DNA of 64,000 bases from Progne subis subis (taxonomy: Eukaryota > Chordata > Aves > Passeriformes > Hirundinidae), in assembly GCA_022316685.1 (NCBI GenBank), contig JAKJHU010000037.1:421792-485791 (forward strand), written 5' to 3'. Under the pieces are notes generated by a model that searched no databases, was not told the origin of the DNA, and worked only from the letters and a program-made list of their open reading frames with translations. This document shows positions 62,366-64,000 of the stretch, in pieces. Numbering within the stretch: the stretch's first letter is position 1; the number at the start of each line of letters is the position of its first letter. Both the position numbers and the translations under genes were made by a program.

Positions 62366-63639
62366 TAGATTTAAAATAGATCTGCTACCAGTAGACCAGC
62401 TGAGCAATAGACTTTGCATATTTATGCCATTTCAGCCAAACACTGAAAACAGTTATTTGATTTTCCAGCCCGAGAAATGTAATTACAACAATATGTTATT
62501 GATTTGCATGGTGCATTTTGATGTTGATACTAAACACTCTAGTGGAGAATGGATAATATTACTGGGTAGATGGACAGCTGCCATTAACCAAAAGGATGTG
62601 ATGACATTTCTGTGAGAAAAACATCCCAGTGGACCAGAACTGATGTTCAGCAGTTTAAGCAGAAAGTCAAATGTTAGGACACTGAACTCGAAAGTTCCCA
62701 CCTAGTACGCTGTCACTCTGCCATCTGTCAGAGTGAGTTGGGCTAACACCACAACAAAACATCTACAGCTAGTCTCTACTGAAGGTTTTAAAAATTGTTC
62801 CAAGCAGTTTGTCAGCTGCAATCCAAGGACAGATCTTCACTATCACCAAATTAAGAGTCATTTTACCAGTGAGATCAAGATGGTTTTAGTTGGCTCAGCT
62901 GAAAAAGGACCCTTAGAGCACTATGATCTGTGCCGGTTCTCTGAGTGAAAAACAAAGTGAATGAAAGCTAGAGAAAGAATATCTTTTTAAAAACAGATGT
63001 GTATGCATGCTGGGGACTGAGACACTTTTATCATCATTAGGAGAGCTGTCCTCAGATCAGCGCTGCTTGGTCAGGAAAAAAAAATCTGACAATGCATAGC
63101 ACACATCTGTTTATATTAAGCATCTCTTAGCAGAAAGTTGACTAGGTCTGCCCAGGAGGTTTACAATCTTGTGCTTGTCACCCCCACCACTTTTTCCCCT
63201 TGTCTCTCTCCATAAGAAACATTATCTTTGTTTTGAGATATAAAATGGCAAACTTGGGGCTTGGTTGCTTTTTTCCCTTCCCCTTAAATTTTTCTGTTAA
63301 GGTCAACACTGCTTCAGAGTCCACCTATCACTTCTAATGCAGTTGTTTCCAGTATTCATTATATCAATTCCTAGCACAAAAAATATCACCTTCCTTGACT
63401 CTATCTGTGAGTTCTACTGCCCATCATGAAGAAATTCAGAGCTGTTGAATGATGATAGGTTAGAGTGAATAAAAAAAGTGCCTGCAACAACAACAAAATA
63501 ATAAAAAAGGAGGAAAAAAAGAAGTGGAAAAGAAGGTTTCTGAAGAATGTGGGAAAGATAAATAGGACTGATACTTTGTTTCATTGTCAGTAGCACTCTG
63601 GGGTTATTTGAAGCACTTATTTATGCACTGTAAGCAGAA
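62366..63639. other. Unique DNA, no gene seen
   Basis: The open frame 62196-62615 (139 codons, TTG start) runs through the MIR remnant and shows no domain. No other element recognised. Confidence 0.55.
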
Positions 63640-64000
63640 CAATACTGAAGAAGAAATGATTAAATACCAGCTCTCTGAGCAATAGACATCTCATTGTGGC
63701 AGGCCTAGACTCACCACTGGGTGGTTTTGATAAAGGCAATATGAGTTGATAACTGATACAGTTTGCCAGGGAGTCATCTGGGGATGCTGACAGCTACTAT
63801 GCTTTAATAAAATCATTAGAATGTAAATGTTTTTATTGCAAAATAAAGAGCCTCCAGCAAAGTTGACACTATCGCAGCTCCCTCCACTGAATGAAAGCAC
63901 CGATTAGCATTCAAATGATATAATGATAGTCTGGTTATCTTTATTAAAATTTTTCAAATCGAGTCTTCATTTTGCATGATTGAGTTTTAAACAAATGCAA
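63640..64000. promoter_or_regulatory. Candidate conserved non-coding element, cut by the window edge
   Basis: Balanced, repeat-free sequence with a posterior HOX/CDX-type TTTTATTGC (63831-63839), AAAATCATTAG, CGATTAGCATTCAAATGAT and TTTGCATGATTG motifs, plus CpGs retained at 63873, 63901 and 63960. Texture is enhancer-like. It continues past 64000. Inference only. Confidence 0.3.

Noticed and set aside
62196..62615. 139-codon open frame
   Set aside because: Starts with TTG, runs through a MIR remnant, has no domain and no nearby splice or promoter context.
1..64000. Endogenous retrovirus or other viral copies
   Set aside because: No gag, pol or env-like frame, tRNA primer site or paired LTRs could be recognised; the only reverse-transcriptase remnant is CR1-type.
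1..64000. CRISPR array, bacterial operon, tRNA or rRNA genes
   Set aside because: No spaced direct repeats, cloverleaf or rRNA signatures; the sequence is vertebrate nuclear DNA.

Overview
This window looks like bird nuclear DNA: AT-rich, repeat-poor and apparently without protein-coding genes. The main evidence is nine or so short pieces of CR1 LINE. Six sense-strand copies end in the CR1 tail of the ATTCTATGATTCTRTG type (near 18490, 25172, 36090, 44701, 51122 and 56301), and three antisense copies start with the complement of that tail (10485, 23155, 49455). There is no L1 or Alu-type material, which argues against a mammal. I cannot tell the bird order; crocodilians and turtles also carry CR1, but this tail pattern and the low repeat density fit birds best.

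I found no exon, tRNA, rRNA, known small RNA, CRISPR array or complete mobile element. The open frames are short (longest 159 codons). Several of the longest start at GTG or TTG or run through low-complexity repeats, and none shows a family motif except remnants of CR1 ORF2. The window could be a gene desert or the inside of a very large intron.

Layout. 1-540: a badly decayed LINE-like piece. 541-8290: unique AT-rich DNA with T/A runs, a T/G tract and a GC-richer block with a TATA box (about 4480-4990). 8291-9560: an AACCA pentamer repeat, then a block that keeps many CpGs and homeodomain/SOX-like sites, the best candidate conserved non-coding element. 9561-14643: a 21-bp palindrome, an antisense CR1 end, a T/AT/T tract with a snapback hairpin, a GC-rich block at 12100-12450 and an A29 run. 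15925-17200: an old antisense CR1 with 3'-end and reverse-transcriptase remnants. 18362-25190: three short CR1 pieces. 25191-35299: mostly unique DNA. 35300-36108: a 300-bp purine-rich tract followed directly by a 480-bp sense CR1. 36109-49454: unique DNA with a long T/G tract and one CR1 tail. 49455-50108: the longest CR1, antisense, with a readable ORF2 C-terminal remnant. 51020-64000: two more CR1 tails, a strong G-quadruplex motif at 54328-54357, candidate regulatory blocks near 52860-54300, 57230-57520 and 63640-64000, and a MIR-type core SINE remnant at 62276-62365.

No genes work together here. Any function would be regulatory (distal enhancers) or structural (G-quadruplex, triplex or cruciform-prone DNA). 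I found no new biological system. The regulatory calls rest on sequence character alone and need a cross-species alignment.
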